Source: VRUE01 sp963718755
GTDB lineage: Bacteria; Actinomycetota; Thermoleophilia; Solirubrobacterales; 70-9
NCBI GenBank assembly: GCA_963718755.1
Contig: OY970376.1
Location: 2,046,001 to 2,110,000 of the forward strand
DNA: 64,000 bases
Direction: 5' to 3'
The translations under genes and the position numbers were made by a program. Within the stretch, counting starts at the first letter, position 1, and each line of letters opens with the position of its first letter. The notes under the pieces were generated by a model. That model saw nothing but the letters and a program-made list of their open reading frames with translations, ran no database searches and was not told the origin of the DNA. Shown piece after piece: positions 15,389 through 23,005 of this stretch.

Positions 15389-16786
15389 ATGGCCGATCAG
15401 CTGACGCCTGCTAAGCGAAGTGCCCTGATGTCGAGGGTCAAGACCCGGGATACTGCGCCCGAGCTCAAATTGCGGCGGGCTCTATGGGCTGCCGGGCTCC
15501 GTGGCTGGCGCCTCCACTCGCGCGGCGTCTCCGGCCGTCCGGACATCGCTTGGTTGGGGCGCCGGGTAGCGATCTTTGTAGACGGTGCTTTCTGGCATGG
15601 TCATCCTGATCACTACTGGGGCCAGTCCGGGAGGTTCTGGGACGAGAAGATCGATCGCAATCGCAGCAGAGACGAGAAGGTCACTCGCGAGCTGGTTGAC
15701 GATGGATGGATTGTTCTTCGTCTCTGGGACTTCGAAATCGAACAGGACGTTCTCCGCTGCGTAGATCAGGTTCGCAGAGTCCTCGGCCTTCCCGTTGCAG
15801 TTGGTGGCGGGGATGAAAGGACTGACTCGCGACGGGTCGAAGTCGATTCCGTGGCCGGCGAAGTCGAGCACTCTGAGGTTGTCGGACGCCTGCAGGAAAT
15901 TTCCGAACATATCCTCGATTTAGCCAAAGCCCTGGAGGAGGGGAATCGAGAACGCGAGGCGATTGACGAGGTCGTCGCCGAATTGCGTGCTGTTCAGAGC
16001 GTGTACTTCGGCCGCCGTCAACGAGCCGCAAAGGGGGCTGGTGCCAAGTCGAAGATCTTGCGTTATCTCTTAGATCGCGTTGGGGAGACGGTGCAAGGAG
16101 AGGAGCTCGCTGAGATAAGCGGCATCCAGGAATGGCCGCGGCGCGTTCGGGAGCTGAGGGTTCAGGATGGCTATGACATTGCTGAGAACGCTGGCTCATA
16201 TTGCCTGGAGTCCTCCAAGCCGGATGCCGACCGGGCAACGGCTTGGAGGAGGGCAAACGCGATTCGCCGTAGTCCCGGCTCCGCGAGTGAGCGGATTGTG
16301 GCCCTGCTCGAGGCCAATGTCGGCAAGGTGGTGACGCGTGCACAGATCGACTATGTCGCCAACATCGCCGAGGGAAGCCGTCGTGTTCGAGAGCTGCGAG
16401 ACGAGCACGGCTGGCCAATCGAAACGCATATTGATGGCCCCGACCTCCAGCCCAGCGAGTATCGCCTGGCCTCCGATGACCCTGCGGACCGCCGCGATCC
16501 ACTGCAGCGTCTATATCCCGAAGGGATACGGCAGAGAGTATTCGAGCGTGATGAGTACAAGTGCCAGGCGTGCGGCAGGGACCGAGCTAGAGCCGAGGCG
16601 GCTGGAGACAGTCGTTTCTATCTCGAGATTCACCACAAAGTCGCGGTTGCCGATGAGCTGAAGGCGCTGCCGAAGACCGAGCGCAACAAGCTCGACAATC
16701 TGGTCACTCTTTGTCACACCGATCATCTGCGCGAGACCGCCAAGCTGCATCGCCGCAAGCGGGCGGCGCGAAGGGCTAAAAGCTAG
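15389..16786 (+). CDS. Fusion of Vsr-type endonuclease, two winged-helix domains and HNH endonuclease
   Basis: A 465-aa two-nuclease fusion. Residues 1-135 match very-short-patch-repair (Vsr) endonucleases: RSALMSRVKTRDTAPE, the metal aspartate in GRPDI (D52), FVDGAFWHGH and FWDEKIDRNRSRD. The cysteines that bind structural zinc in E. coli Vsr appear to be replaced (FVDGAFWH, RLWDFEI). A linker rich in Glu leads to two repeated winged-helix-like units (about 220-275 and 300-362), each with RRVRELR followed by a GY/GW-I signature. The C-terminus (about 383-450) is an HNH nuclease: CQAC, LEIHHKVAV, DNLVTLCHTDH. It shares its stop bases CTAG with the C5-methyltransferase gene. Base composition is less GC-rich than its neighbours, suggesting transfer. 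It may act as restriction nuclease, repair nuclease, or both. Confidence 0.85.
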   Translation: MADQLTPAKRSALMSRVKTRDTAPELKLRRALWAAGLRGWRLHSRGVSGRPDIAWLGRRVAIFVDGAFWHGHPDHYWGQSGRFWDEKIDRNRSRDEKVTRELVDDGWIVLRLWDFEIEQDVLRCVDQVRRVLGLPVAVGGGDERTDSRRVEVDSVAGEVEHSEVVGRLQEISEHILDLAKALEEGNREREAIDEVVAELRAVQSVYFGRRQRAAKGAGAKSKILRYLLDRVGETVQGEELAEISGIQEWPRRVRELRVQDGYDIAENAGSYCLESSKPDADRATAWRRANAIRRSPGSASERIVALLEANVGKVVTRAQIDYVANIAEGSRRVRELRDEHGWPIETHIDGPDLQPSEYRLASDDPADRRDPLQRLYPEGIRQRVFERDEYKCQACGRDRARAEAAGDSRFYLEIHHKVAVADELKALPKTERNKLDNLVTLCHTDHLRETAKLHRRKRAARRAKS

Positions 16787-17844
16787 GCGGCCTGAGGCAC
16801 GGAGATCGCCGCCGCCGCGCCGCTGCGGGCATCCTGAACGTGCGCCGCAACTGCCTCTGCGAGTTGCTTAGCCAGCAGTGGCGGGACAGCATTTCCGATT
16901 TGCCTGGCGATCGACGTCATCGACTGATCGGTGGGTAGCTCGAAGTCGTCCGGAAAGCTCATGCATCGCGCGGCCTCACGGACCGTGATTGGCCGATGCT
17001 CCCTTGGGTGCAGATAGCGACCCTTCTCGGGCTTGTAGAACTCGGTGCGAATGGTGTAGGCGGGGCGATCCCACCAAAGCCGACCGAAGACGTCGGTCGA
17101 CCCGGTCTTCTTGCGAAGCCAGCAGGGCGGGGTGATGTCGGGGCGACGTTCGGCGAGCTGAAAGCGACCCTCACCCTCTCTGGGGATGGTCTTGTAGCGC
17201 TCTACGCTCAGGGGCCTGGGACTGCGTGAGTTGTGCCAGGCGCGCTCCGTTGGCTGGCTGGGCAGATCCTGGATTGCGTCCCGAACCGTGCGCCACGGCT
17301 TACCGCCCCGAGGCACGGCATTGGGGGGGAAGTGAGTTTGCTTGGGAAGAGTTGGGACCCCCAGGCGGGAGCCAATCACGATCGCCCGTTTTCGCGTCTG
17401 CGGTACGCCAAAGTCAGCTGCGTTGAGGATCTCGCCGACGATCTTGAAGCCGAGCTTTGAGGCGGCCTTCTCAAATGATTCGTACTCAGCTGAGCGCAGC
17501 AGTTGCGGCACGTTCTCCATCAGGAATGCATCGGGCTCAGCCTCTTCCAGCGCTCGCAGGTACTCGCGCCACAGCGTGCGACGCTCCAGGCCCACCTGCC
17601 GCATGTTCAACGGCGAAAAGCCCTGGCACGGGGGGCCGCCGATGACTACGTCGACCGAGGGGAAGGAATCGACTCGCTCGATCGGTCCGCAAAACACATG
17701 GTCGCCGAAGTTCGCCCTGTAGGTGGCCGCGGCATCCTCGTTCCACTCAACGGAAAAGGTCGCCTTGAACTTGCGGCTATCGAGAAAGCCACGAGTAAGG
17801 CCTCCGCAGCCGGAGAAAAGGTCCATGAGGGTCAAGCGGTGCAC
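16783..17844 (-). CDS. DNA (cytosine-5)-methyltransferase
   Basis: A complete C5-MTase of 353 aa: motif I DLFSGCGGLTRGF (about residues 8-20), the catalytic PCQ loop IGGPPCQGFSPLN (nucleophile C73), motif VI ENVPQLL, motif VIII QTRKRAIVIGSR, a variable target-recognition region, and motif X RQIGNAVPPLLAKQL. It transfers a methyl group from SAM to cytosine in a recognition sequence that cannot be read from the protein. GTG 17844 is chosen because it places motif I close to the N-terminus; the longer frame to 17958 would overlap the GNAT gene. It faces the Vsr-HNH fusion tail-to-tail, the classic Dcm-Vsr pairing, and lies 43 bases after the GNAT gene on the same strand. Confidence 0.92.
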   Translation of the reverse strand: MHRLTLMDLFSGCGGLTRGFLDSRKFKATFSVEWNEDAAATYRANFGDHVFCGPIERVDSFPSVDVVIGGPPCQGFSPLNMRQVGLERRTLWREYLRALEEAEPDAFLMENVPQLLRSAEYESFEKAASKLGFKIVGEILNAADFGVPQTRKRAIVIGSRLGVPTLPKQTHFPPNAVPRGGKPWRTVRDAIQDLPSQPTERAWHNSRSPRPLSVERYKTIPREGEGRFQLAERRPDITPPCWLRKKTGSTDVFGRLWWDRPAYTIRTEFYKPEKGRYLHPREHRPITVREAARCMSFPDDFELPTDQSMTSIARQIGNAVPPLLAKQLAEAVAAHVQDARSGAAAAISVPQAA

Positions 17845-17887
17845 GCTGCAGAAAGGTAGCCGTCGGCGCAGACGAGCCGAGAAGGCC

Positions 17888-18901
17888 CTATTCGCGCAGG
17901 TCGCCGAGTACGTAGTCGAGCAGCTCGCGGCCGTGGTCTGACCCGACGGATACGTCATCGGCAGTGATTCGGGCTCGATGGAGGGACTGCATGCGGAGGA
18001 CGTCGCCGTCGGTGCGGTTGTTGGGGAAGACGCCGGCGTAGGAGACGCCGAGGCGCTCTAGGTGGTCGGCCAGGAGGGCGGTGGCTGGATTCTCCAGGGG
18101 GAGATCTAGATAGATGGCGTCCAGGCACTTGTTGTGGAAGAGGTGGTGGCGCTCGGCGGCTACAACGGTCTCCAGGTCGGCGCCTGGATCGTGGACAGTC
18201 AGCAGGGCAAGGTTGTGATCCTCGTCTACCTCCGCATGCAGGCCGGTGCGCTCGGGGATCTGGACGCCCGCCGGCGGGCTCGCGAGGGTCCCGCGCAGTT
18301 CGCACAGCTCCAGCGTCTGCCGGATGATCTCCCGATGGCGCTCCGGGGCGTAGACCTCGCGCTCGTGGCCGTCGTTGAGCTTGGTGTAGAAGAGCGCGGC
18401 TGATTGGCGGCGGGGTCGTTGGTCGGTTGCCGCGTCGTTGCTTACGCTTGCCGGGATCCAGCCGAGCAGGAATCCCGTCTCGTGGGCGCCCAGCTCTAGG
18501 TTGGCGCGCTGGCTGTAGGGGTGGGCCGCGGTTGCCTCGCTGTACATCCCAGCCAGGCCGCGTTCTCTCGCCCAGTCCATCAGGTGCTGCTTGGTCCTCG
18601 TGAAGAGGTGCTGGCCGCGTGCCGCGGGCATCGTCACTGCTTGCCCGGAGTGGCCGACGGCGTCGCCCGCCGCAGCCAGGCCCATTCCCTCGTGGCAGAG
18701 CAGTTCGCCCTCGGCTGACTCGGCAACCCAGGAGACGTAGGTCCCGGCGGCCAACCGCGCCTCGACCTCGGCCTCGTCGTAGACCCAGCGCACGTCGTAG
18801 GTATCGCCGTAGGCAGTCCGGATCGCCTTGGTGAGCACCTGCCCTTCGCCGGGGCGAAGTGGGCGAAACACGACATCGTGGCCGTCGTCCATGGGGGGCA
18901 T
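17888..18901 (-). CDS. GNAT-family acyltransferase-like protein, 337 aa
   Basis: The N-terminal half resembles a GNAT N-acetyltransferase: VVFRPLRPGEGQVLTKAI, SWVAESAEGELLCHEGM and the acetyl-CoA loop region AARGQHLFTRTKQHLMDWARERGL followed by MYSEATAAHPYSQRANLELGA. The C-terminal half (about 190-337) looks like a second, diverged domain with LGVSYAGVFPNNRTDGD. GNATs of this size occur next to switch-protein kinases in actinobacteria, but no such gene is here. The gene is as GC-rich as the core genes, unlike the Vsr-HNH and PD-(D/E)XK genes on either side. The target of acetylation is unknown. It may be co-transcribed with the methyltransferase gene. Confidence 0.65.
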   Translation of the reverse strand: MPPMDDGHDVVFRPLRPGEGQVLTKAIRTAYGDTYDVRWVYDEAEVEARLAAGTYVSWVAESAEGELLCHEGMGLAAAGDAVGHSGQAVTMPAARGQHLFTRTKQHLMDWARERGLAGMYSEATAAHPYSQRANLELGAHETGFLLGWIPASVSNDAATDQRPRRQSAALFYTKLNDGHEREVYAPERHREIIRQTLELCELRGTLASPPAGVQIPERTGLHAEVDEDHNLALLTVHDPGADLETVVAAERHHLFHNKCLDAIYLDLPLENPATALLADHLERLGVSYAGVFPNNRTDGDVLRMQSLHRARITADDVSVGSDHGRELLDYVLGDLRE

Positions 18902-18978
18902 TCTCGTGCTTCATCAAGCTGAAAGCTACGAATTGTTTTGTCTTCGCTGCCGTCCGGCCCCTCGCTTAAGGTACGAGC

Positions 18979-19416
18979 ATGTGTCTTGCGCTAGAGCCGC
19001 CCGTCCTGACGAGCCATCCTGTCGATATCGGGCATCGATCTGAGGCGGCGATTCTTGCTCAACTCGTCAGCCGGGGGTACCACGTCCTTCTGCCGTTTGG
19101 TGTCAACCAGCGATATGACTTGGTGCTCGAAAGCAACGGGCGCTTTCTGAAAGTCCAGTGCAAGACTGGCCGGCTACGCAATGGAGCGATTCGCTTCAGG
19201 TCGGTGAGTGTGCAGTCGAATATGAACCGCACGCGTGTCCGCAACTACGCAGGGGAGGTCGATTTCTTCGCCGTTTACTGCCCAGAAAACACCCGGGTAT
19301 ATTTAGTCCCTGTCGATGATGTGTCGCCGAACATCAATTACCTTCGGGTAGATCCAGCCCGGAACAACCAAAGCAAGCGCGTCCGTTGGGCGCGCGACTA
19401 TGAATTGCCCGCCTAG
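18979..19416 (+). CDS. PD-(D/E)XK endonuclease-like protein ending inside tRNA-Thr
   Basis: A 145-aa protein resembling the PD-(D/E)XK endonuclease family found in intron/homing-type nucleases (PF11645-like). It has IGHRSEAAILAQLVSRGYHV at the start, the metal aspartate in QRYDLVLE and the VQCKTGRL motif (Q-x-K), then FFAVYCPENTRVYLVPVDDV. It is clearly lower in GC than most neighbours. The last codons, GAA TTG CCC GCC TAG, run into the acceptor stem of tRNA-Thr, so the CDS and tRNA overlap by 10 bases. This suggests arrival together with an integration event at the tRNA 5' end, or selection for a very compact junction. It could be a solitary restriction or homing nuclease. Confidence 0.72.
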   Translation: MCLALEPPVLTSHPVDIGHRSEAAILAQLVSRGYHVLLPFGVNQRYDLVLESNGRFLKVQCKTGRLRNGAIRFRSVSVQSNMNRTRVRNYAGEVDFFAVYCPENTRVYLVPVDDVSPNINYLRVDPARNNQSKRVRWARDYELPA

Positions 19417-19479
19417 CTCAATTGGCAGAGCACTCGATTTGTAATCGAGAGGTTTCCGGTTCAACCCCGGAGGCGGGCT
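19407..19479 (+). tRNA. tRNA-Thr (anticodon TGT)
   Basis: A full cloverleaf of 73 nt can be drawn: acceptor GCCCGCC/GGCGGGC, D stem GCTC/GAGC, anticodon stem CTCGA/TCGAG with loop TTTGTAA (anticodon TGT, reading ACA), and T arm TCCGG-TTCAACC-CCGGA. The CCA end is not encoded; the discriminator base is T. The 5' ten bases are shared with the end of the PD-(D/E)XK coding sequence, and the SHOCT-protein gene ends five bases downstream on the other strand. Confidence 0.97.
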
Positions 19480-19483
19480 CTCC

Positions 19484-20872
19484 TCAGGATTTGTCGTCGC
19501 CGAGAACGCGCGCCTTCTCCGTGGCGAGCTCCTCGTCGGTCAGAACACCCTTCTCGTGCAGCTCGGCCAAGCGCTCCAGCCGCCGCAGGCGGCTCTCCTC
19601 GTCGTCAGCCGGCGCTGCAGTGCCCTCCGGGGCCGCCTCGCCCTCGCCACCGCCGGGCCTCCGCACCTCCGGCAGGCGCAGTTTCGAGACCCGCTCGCCG
19701 ATGTCGGCGCTCTTCACCGCGCCGACGACACGGTCCTTGGCGCCGCCGAAGTAATCGTCGAGTGCCGCGTCGGGGAATTCCTCGCTCGTCTGTTTGCGCA
19801 GCTCGTGGATGCCGAAGGCGACGAAGCCGGCGACGACCAGCGTGGTCAGGAAGGAGCGCAGGTTCTGCACCGAGGCGGAGAGGAAGTAGAAGCCGACCAG
19901 GATCGCCAGGCCGGTGTAGACGTAGGGAATGTAGTCGCGCAGGAACGGGGTCATGAAGCGGCGGGTGGAGCGGGCCGAGCCGGTCGGCGAGCCGAGCCAG
20001 CCGGCGATGCCGAAGAGGACGCCGAAGACGATCACCGTGGTCGCGATGCCGACCATCAGCGAGGTGGAGATCGACCAAGCCGCTTCGGCCGCCGGCTTGA
20101 CGCTTTCTTCCTTGACCAGTTGGTCGACGACGATGCCGCCGGCGATCTCGCGGGCGACGATCACGGCGAAGCCGGCGGCGATCAGCCCGACGCCACAGGA
20201 GAGGATCGTCACCCAGCGACCGTCGCGCGAGAGGTAGATCGCCAGCCCGAAGCAGAGCAGCGTCAGCAACGAGAGCACGATCGCCAGGCCTTTGATCGCG
20301 ACGGCGATGTCCTGCGCGGTCTTCAGCTCGTCGGAGCGAAGGATCGTGATCTGGCCCGCGTCAGGCGGCAATTTCTCCGCCAGCTGGGACGCGATCCCAA
20401 CCTGATCGGCGAGGTTGGTAATCAGGCTGCCCAGCTGGAGCGTGACCTCGCCTTCGTCGGTTTCGACCGCCTCTTTCTTGTTTTCCAGCACCGCCAGGAG
20501 CTGTTCATGCGCGCTGCGGTTGGCGTCTTTCCAGAGGTCCTGCGCCGTCGCGGTCTGCAGCACCTGTTCGGCGCCGCTGCCCGCCACCTGGCGCAGCCCG
20601 CCCGAAGCCGGTCCGGCCAGGTCCTTGAGGTCGCCGGGCAGAATCCCCTCGAGTTCTTTTTCGACGTCGACGTTGTCGTAGAGCTGTTCGACCAGGTACT
20701 CGCCGACCGCGGCGCGGATCTTCTCGTTCTCGATCAGGCGGCCGCTGGTCTCGACCCAGTCGTCGGTGTTGAGCGCCTGGCGCTCAGTCCAGATCGCGAA
20801 GACACTGAGGAAGGCGAACACCGAGCCGAGCACGACGAGGGCTTTTACCGTGCGTCGGCGTGCGCGACTCAT
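19484..20872 (-). CDS. Integral membrane protein with C-terminal SHOCT domain
   Basis: The 462-aa protein has one N-terminal hydrophobic segment (ALVVLGSVFAFLSVFAIW), an extracytoplasmic helical region of about 150 residues (AVGEYLVEQLYDNVDVEKEL), then four further membrane segments. The C-terminal 35 residues, RRLERLAELHEKGVLTDEEL, form a SHOCT domain, a short helical unit common at the ends of bacterial proteins and thought to mediate oligomerisation. No enzymatic motif is visible. Membrane proteins of this layout are frequent in actinobacteria, but their function is unknown to me. Its ATG is only eight bases from the start chosen for the divergent dioxygenase gene. Confidence 0.75.
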   Translation of the reverse strand: MSRARRRTVKALVVLGSVFAFLSVFAIWTERQALNTDDWVETSGRLIENEKIRAAVGEYLVEQLYDNVDVEKELEGILPGDLKDLAGPASGGLRQVAGSGAEQVLQTATAQDLWKDANRSAHEQLLAVLENKKEAVETDEGEVTLQLGSLITNLADQVGIASQLAEKLPPDAGQITILRSDELKTAQDIAVAIKGLAIVLSLLTLLCFGLAIYLSRDGRWVTILSCGVGLIAAGFAVIVAREIAGGIVVDQLVKEESVKPAAEAAWSISTSLMVGIATTVIVFGVLFGIAGWLGSPTGSARSTRRFMTPFLRDYIPYVYTGLAILVGFYFLSASVQNLRSFLTTLVVAGFVAFGIHELRKQTSEEFPDAALDDYFGGAKDRVVGAVKSADIGERVSKLRLPEVRRPGGGEGEAAPEGTAAPADDEESRLRRLERLAELHEKGVLTDEELATEKARVLGDDKS

Positions 20873-20880
20873 CGCTTGGG

Positions 20881-21813
20881 ATGCTATACGTGACAGCGGT
20901 GAAGCTTGAGGGCATCCACCACATCACGGCGATAACGGCCGACGCGCAGAAGAACGTCGACTTCTACGCGGGTGTGCTGGGCCTGCGCCTGGTGAAGAAA
21001 ACGGTCAACCAGGACAACCCGACCGTCTACCACCTCTTCTTCGCCGACGAGAAGGGCAGCGCCGGCTCCGATCTGACCTTCTTCGAGTTCCCCGGCGTGC
21101 CCGACGGCAGCCCCGGGGCAGGGGACGTGCACCGGATCGTCTGGCGTGTGGCCTCCACCGAGGCGCTCGACTTCTGGGCCGAGCGGCTCGAGTCGCATGG
21201 GGTCGAGTCGGAGCGGGCTGGGGCGAGCCTGCGTTTCTCCGACCCGGAGGGGCTCGATCACGAGCTGGCTGTGGTCGAGGTGCCCGACGAGCCGCTGAGC
21301 GCCGACCACCCTGAGGTGCCGGGGGAGCTGGCGCTGCAGGGCTTTCATGCCGTCTGCGCCTACACCGCGGCGCCCGGCGCCGGCAGTCGCCTGCTCGAGA
21401 CGCTCGAGTTCGAGCAGGTCGAGGAAGGCTGGGAGGCGCGCGGCGAGAATCGCGGTGGCCTCTACGTCTACGACGACCCGCCCGAGGAGCGCTCGCTGCA
21501 GGGAGCGGGCAGCGTCCACCACGTCGCGTGGGCCTCGACGATGGACGATCACGAGGCCTGGCGCGAGAAGGCGATCTCGGCTGGGGCGCAGGTGACGCCG
21601 CTGATCGACCGCTTCTACTTCCGCTCGATCTACTTCCGCGAGCCGAGCGGCGTGCTCTTCGAGATCGCGACGCTGGGCCCCGGCTTCACCGTGGACGAGC
21701 CGCTCGAGCACCTCGGCGAGAAGCTCTCGCTGCCGCCCGACTACGAGCATCTGCGGGACGAGGTCGAACCGAACCTGCGCCCGGTCGTCAACCCGCGCAC
21801 GGCCGAGAACTGA
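20881..21813 (+). CDS. VOC-family ring-cleavage dioxygenase (PcpA/MhqO-like)
   Basis: A two-module vicinal-oxygen-chelate protein of 310 aa. The three expected Fe(II) ligands are visible: His in EGIHHITAIT near the N-terminus, His in GSVHHVAWAS, and Glu in GVLFEIATLGPGF. TVYHLFFADEKGSAGSDLTFFEFPG is typical of the MhqO/PcpA group, which opens hydroquinone-type rings. The next gene, four bases away, encodes a maleylacetate-reductase-like enzyme, so the pair fits (chloro)hydroquinone breakdown to maleylacetate and then 3-oxoadipate. The start is uncertain: ATG 20881, GTG 20890 and GTG 20899 are all close together. Confidence 0.82.
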   Translation: MLYVTAVKLEGIHHITAITADAQKNVDFYAGVLGLRLVKKTVNQDNPTVYHLFFADEKGSAGSDLTFFEFPGVPDGSPGAGDVHRIVWRVASTEALDFWAERLESHGVESERAGASLRFSDPEGLDHELAVVEVPDEPLSADHPEVPGELALQGFHAVCAYTAAPGAGSRLLETLEFEQVEEGWEARGENRGGLYVYDDPPEERSLQGAGSVHHVAWASTMDDHEAWREKAISAGAQVTPLIDRFYFRSIYFREPSGVLFEIATLGPGFTVDEPLEHLGEKLSLPPDYEHLRDEVEPNLRPVVNPRTAEN

Positions 21814-21817
21814 CCGG

Positions 21818-22822
21818 GTGAACGGAAATTTCGTCTGGCGGGACGCCGGCCGTGTCGTGGTGTTCCGCCACGATGGCATTGCCCAGGCGCCCCAGCTCCT
21901 CCACGAACATGGCTTCGATGACTTCGAGCTGCTGAGCACGCCGCGCGCCCTTCCCGGCGCGCCCGAGCTCGAGGCGGCCGCCAAGGCGGTCCACGCTGTT
22001 CCATCCGGGCAGGTGCCGGAAGTCGCGGCCACCCTGCTCGAGCGGGCGCAGGCGCCGCAGCTGGTCGCCCTTGGGGGTGGCCGGGTGGTCGACGCGGCGA
22101 AGGCAGTCGCCTCGGTCAGCGGCGCCCGGGTTGCCGCGGTCCCGACGACGCTCTCGGGGGCGGAGATGACGGGCATCCACCGACCGCCGGCGGGAGCCGA
22201 GGATCGGGTCGGCTCGCTCGTCCGGGCGGAGCTGGTCATCGCCGATCCCGGAGCGATGACCAGCCTTGCCGAGAAGCCGTTGAGGGCAAGCGCCGTCCAC
22301 AGCCTCGCCCACGGCGCTGATTCTCTCTACACCCCGTTCGCCAACCCTGTCTCGCAGTTGACCGCGCTGCGCGGCGCCGAGCTGATCGCCGCCTCGCTCG
22401 ACCAGACACCGCCGGAACGCAACCGCGCCGCGCTGGCCCAGGGCTCAATCCTCTGCGGCTACGCAATCGACTCCGGCTCATTCGGCATGCACCATGTGAT
22501 CTGTCAGACGCTGGTGCGTATTTGCGACATCCCGCACGCCGAGACCAACGCCACGATCCTGCCCCGTGTAATGACCTTCATGCTCCCCCGCGCCCCCGAC
22601 AACCTTGCACCGCTGGCCGAGGCGCTCGGCACCGACCCGACGGCCATCGAAGCTCGAATCCTCCAGCTCGGCGGCAACCCACCCGGCCTGGGAGAGCTGG
22701 GAGCCGACCGAAGCAGGCTCGACCAAGCCCTCGACTCGATGCTGATGCGCCCCGAGCTGGCGTTCACGCCTGAACCTCCGACTCGCGTGGACCTGGAACG
22801 GCTCATCGAGTCTGCCTGGTAG
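21818..22822 (+). CDS. Maleylacetate reductase-like iron-containing alcohol dehydrogenase
   Basis: A 334-aa group III alcohol dehydrogenase. VALGGGRVVDAAKAVA is the NAD-binding glycine-rich segment, VPTTLSGAEMT follows, and metal-binding histidines lie in HSLAHGADSLY and in FGMHHVICQTL ... IPHAETNATILPRV. This His pattern is that of maleylacetate reductases (MacA, PcpE), which reduce maleylacetate to 3-oxoadipate with NADH. The GTG start at 21818 is four bases past the dioxygenase stop, so the two are co-transcribed and likely act in sequence. The exact aromatic substrate is not known. Confidence 0.8.
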   Translation: MNGNFVWRDAGRVVVFRHDGIAQAPQLLHEHGFDDFELLSTPRALPGAPELEAAAKAVHAVPSGQVPEVAATLLERAQAPQLVALGGGRVVDAAKAVASVSGARVAAVPTTLSGAEMTGIHRPPAGAEDRVGSLVRAELVIADPGAMTSLAEKPLRASAVHSLAHGADSLYTPFANPVSQLTALRGAELIAASLDQTPPERNRAALAQGSILCGYAIDSGSFGMHHVICQTLVRICDIPHAETNATILPRVMTFMLPRAPDNLAPLAEALGTDPTAIEARILQLGGNPPGLGELGADRSRLDQALDSMLMRPELAFTPEPPTRVDLERLIESAW

Positions 22823-22839
22823 GCGACCCTCGGGTGGGT

Positions 22840-22956
22840 GGCGGGGGTGGGGTGTCCGCCCGCGCGCGGCGTCCTCTTTTCGCCCCACCGGTCAGCGAGA
22901 GAAACAGGCGGTCCGTGGCGAAAACCCAGCGGGTGGGCGGACACCCCACCCCCGCC
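22840..22956. repeat. Long nested inverted repeat after the maleylacetate reductase gene
   Basis: Outer arms 22840-22861 and 22935-22956 are perfectly complementary over 22 nt (GGCGGGGGTGGGGTGTCCGC...). Inside the 73-nt loop a second pair, TTTTCGCC (22877-22884) and GGCGAAAA (22917-22924), can form. The outer-GC, inner T/A-run plan resembles the CTTGTACTTTTT family but with a different core. Confidence 0.9.
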
Positions 22957-23005
22957 AGGCCCCGCCCGCCGGTAACCCCAGTCCCTAACCCGTGTAGCGC
23001 AGGTA

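Noticed and set aside
15389..19416. Prophage or integrative element
   Set aside because: No integrase, recombinase, phage structural or conjugation genes are present, and the GNAT gene inside the region has core-like composition. A small modification island is the most that can be claimed.
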